From: Clostridia bacterium
GTDB taxonomy: Bacteria > Bacillota > Clostridia > Christensenellales > Aristaeellaceae
Length of the DNA stretch: 13,941 bases
Assembly: GCA_900754755.1 (NCBI GenBank)
Contig: CAAEEC010000058.1
Location: 1 to 13,941, forward strand
Reading direction: 5' to 3'
A program made the translations under genes and the position numbers. Positions 6,490 through 13,145 of the stretch are shown one piece after another. The notes beneath the pieces are model-generated. The model worked only from the letters and a program-made list of their open reading frames with translations, made no database searches and had not been told where the DNA came from. Every line of letters starts with the position of its first letter. Positions within the stretch are counted from its first letter, which is position 1.

Positions 6490-7430
6490 TATGCGTTCTC
6501 CTCCCTTTCAATCCGTTTTTGCAGCAAATACCGCACGATGGACAGAACGATCAGGAACAGGGAAACGATAAGGCTTAGCGCGGAAGCGCGGCCAATCTGC
6601 AAATCCTCAAAGGCATAGCGGTATACCAACAGCATCAGCGAAAGAGAAGCGTTGTTTGGCCCGCCATTGGTCATGACCAGCGGTTCATAGAGAATCTGGA
6701 ATACGCTTATGATCTGCAGGATTAGTAGCAGGGAAAATTGGCCACGGATGCCCGGCCAGGTGATGTGGAGAAAGCGTTTCCAGGGGCTTACGCCGTCTAG
6801 CGCGGCGGCTTCGTACAGATCGCCCGATATGTTGGTCATGGCCGCCATGTAGAGCAGCGCCGTGCCTCCAGCGCCCTTCCAGGTGGCGGATACGATCAGC
6901 CAGAAAATGGTCATATCTCGGTTTGTGAGGAAGCGCACGGTATCGCCGCCCAATCTGGTGATCAGCATGTTCAGCACGCCCTGGTTGTCGGAGCGGAAAA
7001 AGAAGGTTAGAACCAGCAGCGAGGCGATGGAAGGCAGGATGCCGGGCATGCGCATGGCGATCCGGAAGAAACCGCGGCCGCGCGTGACCTCTGTGGTGAT
7101 GGCCGCTATGACCACCGGCATCAATAGGCCGATCAGCAGCGACCAGAATACGTATTGCCCTGAGTTGGCAAGCGCTGTGCGAAAATGCGGATGGTTCAAA
7201 ACCACTTTGAAATTGTCTAGGCCGGAAAAGGATACGATGCTGTACCCTTTGGTTTTGGAAAATGCCAGCTGGATAGAACCAAGCAAGGGCCAAATGGAAT
7301 AAAACGCCAGGATGGCGAGCGCGGGCAGGCACAAGAGCCAACCGCCCAAATCCTTGCGGAATTTGTCCAGCGAATAGCGCCTGCCCGGCGCGCCAAAGGC
7401 GCGGGACTGCATTTCCTTGGATTTCTGCAA
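6489..7430 (-). CDS. Carbohydrate ABC transporter permease, MalF type
   Basis: This 313-residue permease is the partner of the MalG-type protein that follows. It has a basic N-terminus, a first helix near residues 30-55 (WLLCLPALAILAFY), about six membrane helices and an EAA loop YEAAALDGVSPWKRF (206-220). The segment EPLVMTNGGPNNAS is characteristic of this permease family. For the start I prefer the TTG at 7430: it is preceded by GAGGTGATC, a close match to the 16S complement, at the right distance. A GTG at 7439 lies inside that sequence, and the ATG at 7412 has AAGGA only two bases away. The gene follows the solute-binding protein after an intercistronic terminator and about 130 bases of non-coding sequence. 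The function is secure; the start is a choice among three close candidates. Confidence 0.93.
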   Translation of the reverse strand: MQKSKEMQSRAFGAPGRRYSLDKFRKDLGGWLLCLPALAILAFYSIWPLLGSIQLAFSKTKGYSIVSFSGLDNFKVVLNHPHFRTALANSGQYVFWSLLIGLLMPVVIAAITTEVTRGRGFFRIAMRMPGILPSIASLLVLTFFFRSDNQGVLNMLITRLGGDTVRFLTNRDMTIFWLIVSATWKGAGGTALLYMAAMTNISGDLYEAAALDGVSPWKRFLHITWPGIRGQFSLLLILQIISVFQILYEPLVMTNGGPNNASLSLMLLVYRYAFEDLQIGRASALSLIVSLFLIVLSIVRYLLQKRIEREENA

Positions 7431-7558
7431 AGGGATCACCTCTGTTCTCGAAAATTTGGAATGCCTACTTTGCGCTGCGTTTGCAGGGATCGTAGGAGAG
7501 ACGGCGCTTTGTCAGGGGTTGCGCGGTTTGACGTCTATGAATTGCTTTAAGGAAGGAC

Positions 7559-7590
7559 AAAAGAGGGCCACCGTTTGGACGGCGGCCCTC
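7559..7590 (-). terminator. Partial terminator between solute-binding protein and permease genes
   Basis: On the minus strand GAGGGCCGCCGT pairs with ACGGTGGCCCTC over 12 positions, one of them a G-U pair, around the loop CCAA, and is followed by TTTTGTCC. It stands 34 bases after the stop of the solute-binding protein gene. In CUT1 operons a hairpin here commonly lets the binding protein be made in excess of the permeases. No convincing separate promoter is seen between it and the permease start. Confidence 0.85.
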
Positions 7591-7624
7591 CAATCAACGC
7601 CGCTGGGAAAAACGGCCGAAATCG

Positions 7625-9046
7625 TTAACCCGCGACAAAGTCGTCCAAGAGCAGCTGGACGTTCACCTGGCAGGTATCCATCAGGGCCTGCACGTCCGCG
7701 TTCTCGGGATCGGTGATGATTTCCTGAATGACGGAAGTGAGTTCGCGATACAGGTTCTGCGTATCGCCCTCTTCTTCGGTCTGCAGGGCACCCGCCTGCT
7801 GCACGTCCTCATAGAACTGGGCGAACTGCGTCTCGTAGTTGATGTTGGTCTGGTAATCCTTGATCATTTCCATCTTCAACTCGATGGCGGGAGACTCGTA
7901 GACCGGGAAATCGGGCAGGTTGATCTTGTTCAGGGCCAGCGCGTCTTCCCAGTTCGTGATCCACAGCGCCTGCAGATCTTCGTCGGCCTCAGGCGCCCAA
8001 TGTCCCTGGTCATAGATGAGGAATTCCAGCGCGGCGGTAACTTCTTCGTCCGTCGCGTCGGGCGAGAACCAGTAGCCGCTGCCGCCGGTCAGATTCTTGG
8101 CGATGCCGTCCGGGCCAGCGGGAATGGCGATTTCATACACCAGCTTGGGATCCATGCCGTCATTCAGCGTGCTGGACATGTTGGCGGGCACGTCAGAAGC
8201 GCCGAAGCACATGGCGGCGTTGCCGGCCTTCACGTGGTTCAGGCAATTGTCGCGGGTGTCCACCACCGCGTCGCCAAACAGGCCGCCGGACAGCGCGAGT
8301 TCCTTGTACCATTCCATGGCCGCAACGGCTTCCGGAGAGTTGACCTGGGCGGTATAGGTGCCGTCATCGTTCATCACGACCAGATCCGCGCCAAAGTTCC
8401 AGGCCACGTTGGTGAAGTTCCAGCCGCCCTGGTTGTCGCAAGCCGTCAGCGCGAAACCGCCCTTGCCGGTCTTTTCGTTGATGATCTTGCTGTATTCCAG
8501 CACCTCATCCCAGGTGGTGGGCAGCTTGGGCGTGCCGTCCTCGTTCACGAGGCCCGCGTCGATGAATACCTGGCCATTGCACACGATGGACAGGGCGTAC
8601 GCGGTGTAGGGCAGGCCGTACAGCTTGCCTTCTTCATCCATGTAGGTGGAAAGGATCGCCTGGTTGAAAGAACTCAGATCGATGCCAACCGCCTCAACCT
8701 GCGCGGTGATGTCGCGACCCCAGCCGTTCTTGATCAGCTTCACAGGCTCCGTGGCGGCCACGCCAAACACGGTGGGGAGCTGGCCGCCTTCGAACATGGC
8801 GCCAACCGCTTGATAATCGTAGGTGAAGGCTTCGCACACGCGCGTGTTGCCCGTGGCGTTGAAATAGCGCTCGTTGGTTTCCGCTTCGCGCTGCACGGCC
8901 GTTTCGTCGGCCTGGTCGGCGAGGCCGCCCCAAGTCCAGGTAATGCCGTGCACCGTGCCGTATTCGTATTCTCCTTCGGCGACTGCCGCCGCGCACAGGG
9001 AAACGACCATCAGCATTGCCAAAGCCCAGCTCAGAATTTTTTTCAT
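7625..9046 (-). CDS. Extracellular solute-binding protein of a carbohydrate ABC transporter
   Basis: This 473-residue secreted protein is a family 1-type solute-binding protein that would deliver a sugar or sugar acid to the permeases encoded next. Residues 1-23 form a Sec signal peptide: MKK, a hydrophobic core, then AVA before EG (cleavage after Ala23). The only nearby cysteine, Cys18, sits in VSLC; Leu at the -1 position does not fit a lipobox, so lipid anchoring looks unlikely, which is odd for a Gram-positive binding protein. Further features are PTVFGVAATE (91-100), LYGLPY (142-147), a TPKLPTTWDE hinge-type segment (172-181) and GGSGYWFSPD (321-330). The ATG at 9046 has GGGAGGAAAA upstream and yields the signal peptide; the open frame continues to 9142 but lacks support. 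First gene of the operon. Substrate cannot be read from the sequence. Confidence 0.94.
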   Translation of the reverse strand: MKKILSWALAMLMVVSLCAAAVAEGEYEYGTVHGITWTWGGLADQADETAVQREAETNERYFNATGNTRVCEAFTYDYQAVGAMFEGGQLPTVFGVAATEPVKLIKNGWGRDITAQVEAVGIDLSSFNQAILSTYMDEEGKLYGLPYTAYALSIVCNGQVFIDAGLVNEDGTPKLPTTWDEVLEYSKIINEKTGKGGFALTACDNQGGWNFTNVAWNFGADLVVMNDDGTYTAQVNSPEAVAAMEWYKELALSGGLFGDAVVDTRDNCLNHVKAGNAAMCFGASDVPANMSSTLNDGMDPKLVYEIAIPAGPDGIAKNLTGGSGYWFSPDATDEEVTAALEFLIYDQGHWAPEADEDLQALWITNWEDALALNKINLPDFPVYESPAIELKMEMIKDYQTNINYETQFAQFYEDVQQAGALQTEEEGDTQNLYRELTSVIQEIITDPENADVQALMDTCQVNVQLLLDDFVAG

Positions 9047-9135
9047 CCGTTTTTCCTCCCAATTTTTATTTCCGAATCCCTTCGGAAGGATCTCCGCAAA
9101 ACGCGCGGTTCGCATGCGCCTCGTTGGGTTTGCAT
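9043..9135 (-). CDS. Possible 30-residue leader peptide overlapping the solute-binding protein gene
   Basis: Within the long leader of the operon an ATG at 9135 is preceded by GGAGAGG with a 7-base gap, and its frame ends in TGA that overlaps the ATG of the solute-binding protein (ATGA). The 30-residue product is rich in arginine (seven) and has no membrane segment or recognised domain; several codons (CGA, AGA, AGG, ATA) look unlike the neighbouring genes, which favour GC-ending codons. The spacing and stop-start overlap suggest translational coupling or a regulatory leader, but short frames of this kind also arise by chance. No homology is known to me. Confidence 0.3.
   Translation of the reverse strand: MQTQRGACEPRVLRRSFRRDSEIKIGRKNG
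9070..9087 (-). repeat. Small inverted repeat in the operon leader
   Basis: TTCCGAA and TTCGGAA form perfect 7-base arms around a 4-base loop, ending about 10 bases before the ribosome binding site of the solute-binding protein gene. In the RNA this hairpin would lie inside the possible leader ORF and could affect initiation or stability. It has no U-run, so it is not a terminator. Confidence 0.4.
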
Positions 9136-9224
9136 TCACCATCCTCTCCGGCAGAGCGAGCCATGGTTTCGCGGCAGATTGTTATCAATATAGCATCAAA
9201 GATATCCTGCGACGTTTTGTGATA

Positions 9225-9253
9225 ATTATAAGGCTAGTCGGCTGATTTGTCAA
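9225..9253 (-). promoter_or_regulatory. Consensus sigma-A promoter of the sugar operon
   Basis: The minus strand has a perfect -35 box TTGACA (9253-9248), a 17-base spacer and a perfect -10 box TATAAT (9230-9225). An A/T-rich stretch with seven adenines lies directly upstream and could be an UP element. Start near 9218 gives a leader of about 170 bases before the solute-binding protein. So strong a core promoter on a catabolic operon usually implies repression, but no regulator gene is in the window and I could not define an operator with confidence. Confidence 0.88.
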
Positions 9254-9527
9254 TAGGGTTAATATCATATTTTTTTCAAGGCTAAGCAAAATGCAAAGCG
9301 GTAATGTTCGAGTAAGGAAAAGGAGAAATATACATTTTCTATCGCACTGGGCGGGGTGTGAATTCTGTAAGGATACCGGCATGGCGCGGCGCGCCAGAAG
9401 GGGGGGGAAGATTTGCATTTTCGCGCGGACAGGCGCAGTTCTTGGTGCAATCCTTTGGCAAAACGGCGTTTTTCGCGCAAGATGAGATATTGGCTGCAAG
9501 GCATAGAAGGCTTCGCGTCTAAACAAC
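9254..9527. other. Intergenic stretch without a recognisable gene
   Basis: Between the operon promoter and the tRNA terminator I see no gene. Two overlapping minus-strand open frames run through it but one continues into the tRNA, neither has a ribosome binding site, and their products look like random translation. A run of eight G (about 9401-9408) and an A/T-rich patch next to the promoter are the only notable compositions. Confidence 0.6.
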
Positions 9528-9554
9528 AAAAAACCCACCGCATTTGGTGGGTTT
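9528..9554 (-). terminator. Intrinsic terminator after tRNA-Thr
   Basis: AAACCCACC (9531-9539) and GGTGGGTTT (9546-9554) are perfect 9-base arms around a 6-base loop. On the minus strand the stem runs into six consecutive T, 3 bases after the tRNA CCA end. This is a textbook rho-independent terminator for the tRNA transcript and for any read-through from the exoribonuclease gene. Confidence 0.93.
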
Positions 9555-9556
9555 GA

Positions 9557-9632
<76 letters not shown>

Positions 9633-9635
9633 GCT

Positions 9636-9651
9636 GTGCGCGCTCGCGCAC
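9636..9651 (-). other. Hairpin in the 5' leader of pre-tRNA-Thr
   Basis: GTGCGC and GCGCAC form perfect 6-base arms around a GAGC tetraloop, 3 bases before the mature tRNA 5' end and just after the predicted transcription start. It would be removed by RNase P and may help keep the leader from mispairing with the tRNA. Confidence 0.4.
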
Positions 9652-9656
9652 CAACT

Positions 9657-9685
9657 ATATTACAGGAATTGGGGCCAAAAAGCAA
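9657..9685 (-). promoter_or_regulatory. Promoter of tRNA-Thr
   Basis: The minus strand carries a -35 box TTGCTT (9685-9680), a 17-base spacer and a -10 box TAATAT (9662-9657), preceded by TG one base upstream as in extended -10 elements. Start near 9650 gives a leader of about 18 bases. It lies in the 68 bases between the exoribonuclease stop and the tRNA. Confidence 0.65.
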
Positions 9686-9700
9686 GGGGTTTTGAAAATT

Positions 9701-10666
9701 TTACATTTCACCCTCGCCTTCGCCGCCGTCAGGCTCCAAGCGCCGGTAGAGTTTGCGGTCCAGCGACCAAATGCGGTCGGTGAAGGTGCCTGGCGCGATT
9801 TGCCCCAGCGCGTGCGTCATTTCGAACATGCGTGCATCGAGCAAATCCAGAATGTGCAGCACTTCCGCCTCGGGGAACATGGGGCGGCGCGGGCTGCCGT
9901 ATTCGGGCAAATCGTGGTGGGAAATCAGCATATGCTGGAGCATGAGCACCAGCTCTTTGCGCGTGCCCAGCTTTTCCCCCGCCCGGGCGACCGTGGCCGC
10001 GCCCTCCACCAGGTGGCCCAGCAGCAATCCCTCCGTAGTGTATTCGCTCACGAGGCCCATCGCGTCGGAAGCCATTTCGTGGATTTTGCCCAGGTCGTGC
10101 AGCACCACGCCCGCGGCGAGCAAATCGGCGTCCAGCGAGGGATACACGGCGCAGATGGCCTCCGCGGCGCGCAGCATACCTGTGATGTGGTGCAAAAGGC
10201 CGCTGCGCTCCGCGTGGTGGAGTTTTTGCGCCGCGGGGTAGTACAGCAGCGCTTCGCCCGCTTCTTCCAGCAGCGAAAGCACCAGCGCCTTGAGTTCGCG
10301 GTCGGCAATGGCGTCCACCCGGTTGAGCACAAAATCCAGCATGTCCTGGGAAGGCTCGGGCGCGGCGGGCACCAGAAGGGCAATATCGAAATCGTCCCCC
10401 GGAGCTACGGGGCGCATCCGGTCCACGCGGAACTGCGGCTTGCCGTTGTATTCCAGCATCATGCCGCGCACGCGGATGGGGCCCGGTGGCGGCGGGTTCA
10501 TGGCGGTATCCCACATTTTGGCGTTCACATCGCCAGAGACGTCCGCAAGCGTTAAATCCAGATACGTCTTGCCGTTTTGCCCTGTGCGCTGCGCGGCGGC
10601 GCGCACGAGCAGAAAGCCGTCGAATCCGTCATTTTTGCGCATCTCGCTAAGCTTCGGTTGAGACAT
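9701..10666 (-). CDS. yhaM: 3'-5' exoribonuclease YhaM-type (OB-fold plus HD domain)
   Basis: This 321-residue protein combines an N-terminal OB-fold of the tRNA-anticodon-binding type (about residues 17-85) with a metal-dependent HD domain (about 140-290). Metal-ligand candidates are His159-His160 (GLLHHITG), His190-Asp191 (LHDLGKIHE), His218, His250-His251 (ISHHDLPEYG) and Asp275. This order, length and the HD sequence match YhaM/Cbf1, a cytoplasmic Firmicutes exonuclease that trims RNA and single-stranded DNA ends. The open frame reaches an ATG at 10699, but the ATG at 10666 has AAGGGGTGA at correct spacing, and 10699 coincides with the predicted transcription start. The C-terminus ends in a Gly/Glu-rich tail. 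No terminator separates it from tRNA-Thr downstream. It is divergent from the ApgM-type gene. Confidence 0.9.
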   Translation of the reverse strand: MSQPKLSEMRKNDGFDGFLLVRAAAQRTGQNGKTYLDLTLADVSGDVNAKMWDTAMNPPPPGPIRVRGMMLEYNGKPQFRVDRMRPVAPGDDFDIALLVPAAPEPSQDMLDFVLNRVDAIADRELKALVLSLLEEAGEALLYYPAAQKLHHAERSGLLHHITGMLRAAEAICAVYPSLDADLLAAGVVLHDLGKIHEMASDAMGLVSEYTTEGLLLGHLVEGAATVARAGEKLGTRKELVLMLQHMLISHHDLPEYGSPRRPMFPEAEVLHILDLLDARMFEMTHALGQIAPGTFTDRIWSLDRKLYRRLEPDGGEGEGEM

Positions 10667-10678
10667 GCGGTTCACCCC

Positions 10679-10707
10679 TTGATTGTATCGGTTTTCCATG
10701 GTACAAT
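10679..10707 (+). promoter_or_regulatory. Promoter of the ApgM-type phosphomutase gene
   Basis: On the plus strand TTGATT (10679-10684), a 17-base spacer and TACAAT (10702-10707) form a good sigma-A promoter. Start near 10714 would leave about 30 bases before the ATG at 10745. It overlaps the opposing promoter at 10706-10734. Confidence 0.65.
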
Positions 10708-10734
10708 GATATATCAGAAAATCGGATTTGACAA
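10706..10734 (-). promoter_or_regulatory. Promoter of the YhaM-type exoribonuclease gene
   Basis: On the minus strand TTGTCA (10734-10729), a 17-base spacer and TATCAT (10711-10706) give a promoter with five of six matches in each box. The start would be near 10699, about 33 bases before the ATG at 10666. Its -10 box overlaps that of the plus-strand promoter by two bases. A second -10-like TACAAT exists at 10688-10683 but has a poor -35 box. Confidence 0.55.
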
Positions 10735-10744
10735 GGAGTTTTGC

Positions 10745-11890
10745 ATGAAATATATTTTGGTGGTTGGCGACGGCATGGCGGACATGCCCATAGACGCGCT
10801 GGGCGGCAAAACGCCGCTGGAATTTCTCGCGCCGGAAAACATGGCGCAGGTGGGCGGCGGGGCGCTATACCGCTTCCGCAGTTGCCCGGAGGGGTTGCCG
10901 CCGGGCAGCGACGTGGCGTTCCTGTCCCTCTTTGGGAACGACGCCAAACAATGCTACACGGGCCGTTCCCCGCTGGAAGCGGCGGGATTGAACGCGCGGC
11001 TTGACCCGGGCGACGTGTGCTTCCGCGTGAATCTGGTGAGCGTGCAAAACGGCAAGATGGCCTCGCACAACGGGCACAACGTCGTGGGCGAGGAGGCGCG
11101 CGGCCGGATGGAAGCGCTGCTGCATGACGAGATTTTTGCCGGCTTGGCGCAGGGAATGCGCTTTGCGGTGACGGACACCTTCCGCCACGTGGCCGTGCTG
11201 CCGGGCGCGGGCGAAGCGCGGTATTCGCTCACCGCGCCGCACGACATCGCGGGCGAGGCCATTGCCCCTTATCTGCCCGCCGACGCGCTGTTGCGCGCGC
11301 TGACGGAGCGTTCCATGCAGGTGCTCTCCGACTATAGTACGGCGAATTGCGCTTGGTTCTGGGGAGCGGGCACGGCGGCGCGGCTTTTGAACTTTGCAGA
11401 AACCTTTGGCAAAAAGGGCTTTGTGGCCACGGCGGTGCCGCTGGTGAAAGGCATTGCCCGGTTGATGGGCATGGACGCGCCCGATTTGCCTTTTGCCACG
11501 GGCCTGTTGGATACGGATTACGCGGGCAAGGCGCGCGCGGTGCTGGAAGCGCTGGACGCGGGCTACGATTTTGCCGTGCTGCACGTGGAAGCGCCCGACG
11601 AGGCCAGCCACGAAGGCAGCCTGGAAGACAAGTTGGAGGCCATCCGCCGCATCGATCGGTTGGCGCTGGCGCCGCTTTTGCGCCGGGCGGGCGATTTCCG
11701 GCTGATGCTGATGCCCGATCACTACACGCTGCTCTCCACCCGCACGCACGATGGCACGCCCGTGCCCGTGGCGGTTTACGATAGCCGCGTTGCCTCGCAG
11801 CCGCGGCCCTTCACCGAGCAGGCCTGCGCGGGCGCGCTGGTGATGGAAAAAAGCGACGCCCTGATGCGCGCGCTCTTTGGCGGCGCGTGA
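10745..11890 (+). CDS. ApgM-family cofactor-independent phosphoglycerate mutase or proposed homoserine kinase
   Basis: This 381-residue protein belongs to the archaeal-type, 2,3-bisphosphoglycerate-independent phosphoglycerate mutase family within the alkaline phosphatase superfamily. Visible features: Asp9 in VVGDGMAD, the nucleophile Ser55 in PPGSDVAF, TGRSPLEAAG (72-81), HVEAPDEASHEG (280-291) with Asp285 and His289, and MPDHYT (323-328) with Asp325-His326 plus His335 as metal ligands. The members swap a phosphate between C3 and C2 of glycerate in glycolysis. A bacterial branch (TIGR02535, as I recall) is instead a proposed homoserine kinase in genomes lacking ThrB, and I cannot separate the two by eye. 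The ATG at 10745 has AAGGAG 6 bases upstream; earlier in-frame starts lack a site. It heads a plus-strand run, with the AI-2E-family gene beginning 19 bases after its stop. Confidence 0.88.
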   Translation: MKYILVVGDGMADMPIDALGGKTPLEFLAPENMAQVGGGALYRFRSCPEGLPPGSDVAFLSLFGNDAKQCYTGRSPLEAAGLNARLDPGDVCFRVNLVSVQNGKMASHNGHNVVGEEARGRMEALLHDEIFAGLAQGMRFAVTDTFRHVAVLPGAGEARYSLTAPHDIAGEAIAPYLPADALLRALTERSMQVLSDYSTANCAWFWGAGTAARLLNFAETFGKKGFVATAVPLVKGIARLMGMDAPDLPFATGLLDTDYAGKARAVLEALDAGYDFAVLHVEAPDEASHEGSLEDKLEAIRRIDRLALAPLLRRAGDFRLMLMPDHYTLLSTRTHDGTPVPVAVYDSRVASQPRPFTEQACAGALVMEKSDALMRALFGGA

Positions 11891-11909
11891 GGGCGCGGGG
11901 AGGTTACAT

Positions 11910-13145
11910 GTGAGCGCAAAGGAAAAGTTCCAGGCGATCAACCGGGATTTCAACGATTTGCCGCGAAGACTGCTGTATGGTTTCGCGCTGTTTGCCGCGC
12001 TCGCCTTGTTCTTTGTGTTGTTTAAGTACGTGGCGCCCTTTGCGATTGGCTTTGCCGTTTCGTTGATGATCGAGCCGGTGGTGCGGCGCATTACGCCCGC
12101 TTTCCGCCGCATCCATTTGGGCAGGACGGGCGCGGCGCTGGTGTGCGTGCTGGTGGTATATGGCGTTTTGCTCTATTTGCTCTCGGTGCTGCTCGCGCGC
12201 CTGGTGGTGGAGCTACAGGCGCTTATCCCCACGTTGCTGGAATGGGTGCGCTCCGCTTCCGTGATGATCAGCGGCTGGGTGCAAAGCCTGGAAAACCTGG
12301 AGTGGAACGCCATCCCCGATGATGTGCTCGCCGGGCTGGTGCGGCAAATTACCCTTTCGCTGGATCAGTTGGGCGCCAATATTACCAGTTTCGCCATCGA
12401 CCAGATCCTGCCCATTGCCGGTTACGCAATGAGCAAGGCGCTGTCCGTTTCGCAGTTGTTCCTGTTCACGATCCTCACCATCGTGAGCACCTTCTATTTT
12501 TCCAGCGACCGCGAAAAAATCATTGCCTGCGCGGGCAAATACATTCCCGAGCGGCTGAAGGACCATGGCGGCCGGCTGCGCAAGGGCGTGTACCGGGCCT
12601 TTTTCGGGCAATTGCGCGCGACCGCCATCATGTTCGTGGTCACTACGGTGGAATTGTCCATCGGCTTTTTGATCATGGGGCTGGATTACGCGGTGCTCTT
12701 GGCGCTGTTCATCGCCCTGCTGGATGCGCTGCCCGTGATTGGCGCGGGCTTGGTGCTGATTCCCGCGGCAATTTACGGCTTTCTCTTTGGCCCCATGTGG
12801 CTGGGCGTGGGCATGGCTCTGATGTATGTTACGACGATTGTCGTGCGCCAAATTGTGGAACCGCGCGTCATCGGCCAGCAATTCGGCCTGCACCCGCTGA
12901 TCACGATGATGGCCATGTTCGCGGGCTATATGCTGGCCAGCTTTCTGGGCATGCTGCTCGGCCCCGTGCTCGCGCTATTGCTCAAGGCCGTGCTCGCCAG
13001 CGACGAGGATCTGGCCGCGCCCGCTGCGGGCGCGCGCGCGTTTTCCTGGCCCTGGCAAAAAAAACGCGGCAAGCCGCCTGAAAAGGCGGAAAACGGCCAG
13101 AATAAAAGGGGAGGAAACCATTCGTTCCGGGAGAAAAAACAGTGA
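11910..13145 (+). CDS. AI-2E family transporter (YtvI-like membrane protein)
   Basis: This 411-residue multi-spanning membrane protein fits the AI-2E/PerM family (PF01594). It opens with two helices (about 20-60), continues with a hydrophobic pair at about 73-100, a long amphipathic region (100-175), then helices at about 180-197 and 238-362. Family motifs are DALPVIGAG (272-280), PAAIYGFLFG (285-294) and RQIVEPRVIGQQFGLHPL (313-330). Family members are proposed exporters or permeases of varied substrates; in Bacillus the YtvI branch is linked to sporulation, and this could be such a protein. Residues 364-411 are a charged, Lys-rich tail. I start at the GTG at 11910 with GGGGAGG 6 bases upstream; an overlapping ATG at 11908 reads straight into a stop. 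Its stop overlaps the next start (GTGA), implying coupling. Confidence 0.88.
   Translation: MSAKEKFQAINRDFNDLPRRLLYGFALFAALALFFVLFKYVAPFAIGFAVSLMIEPVVRRITPAFRRIHLGRTGAALVCVLVVYGVLLYLLSVLLARLVVELQALIPTLLEWVRSASVMISGWVQSLENLEWNAIPDDVLAGLVRQITLSLDQLGANITSFAIDQILPIAGYAMSKALSVSQLFLFTILTIVSTFYFSSDREKIIACAGKYIPERLKDHGGRLRKGVYRAFFGQLRATAIMFVVTTVELSIGFLIMGLDYAVLLALFIALLDALPVIGAGLVLIPAAIYGFLFGPMWLGVGMALMYVTTIVVRQIVEPRVIGQQFGLHPLITMMAMFAGYMLASFLGMLLGPVLALLLKAVLASDEDLAAPAAGARAFSWPWQKKRGKPPEKAENGQNKRGGNHSFREKKQ

Noticed and set aside
8000..9193. A 397-codon open frame on the plus strand
   Set aside because: It is antisense to the solute-binding protein gene, which has a clear signal peptide, ribosome binding site and promoter. 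The opposite frame has no recognisable family.
9181..9226. Inverted TTATCA/TGATAA half-sites downstream of the operon promoter as an operator
   Set aside because: The arms are only six A/T-rich bases and 32 bases apart, which is easily chance; no regulator gene is present to support it.
3098..9390. Repeated GGCGCGCC octamers (near 3098, 7387 and 9380)
   Set aside because: Palindromic octamers of this composition are expected in DNA so rich in GCGC; spacing and context show no pattern.
10865..12112. A 415-codon open frame on the minus strand
   Set aside because: It is antisense to the ApgM-type and AI-2E-family genes and yields a basic, low-information sequence with no start signal.
11910..13145. 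A quorum-sensing autoinducer-2 exporter
   Set aside because: The family name is historical; most members are unrelated to AI-2, and no luxS or lsr genes are visible.
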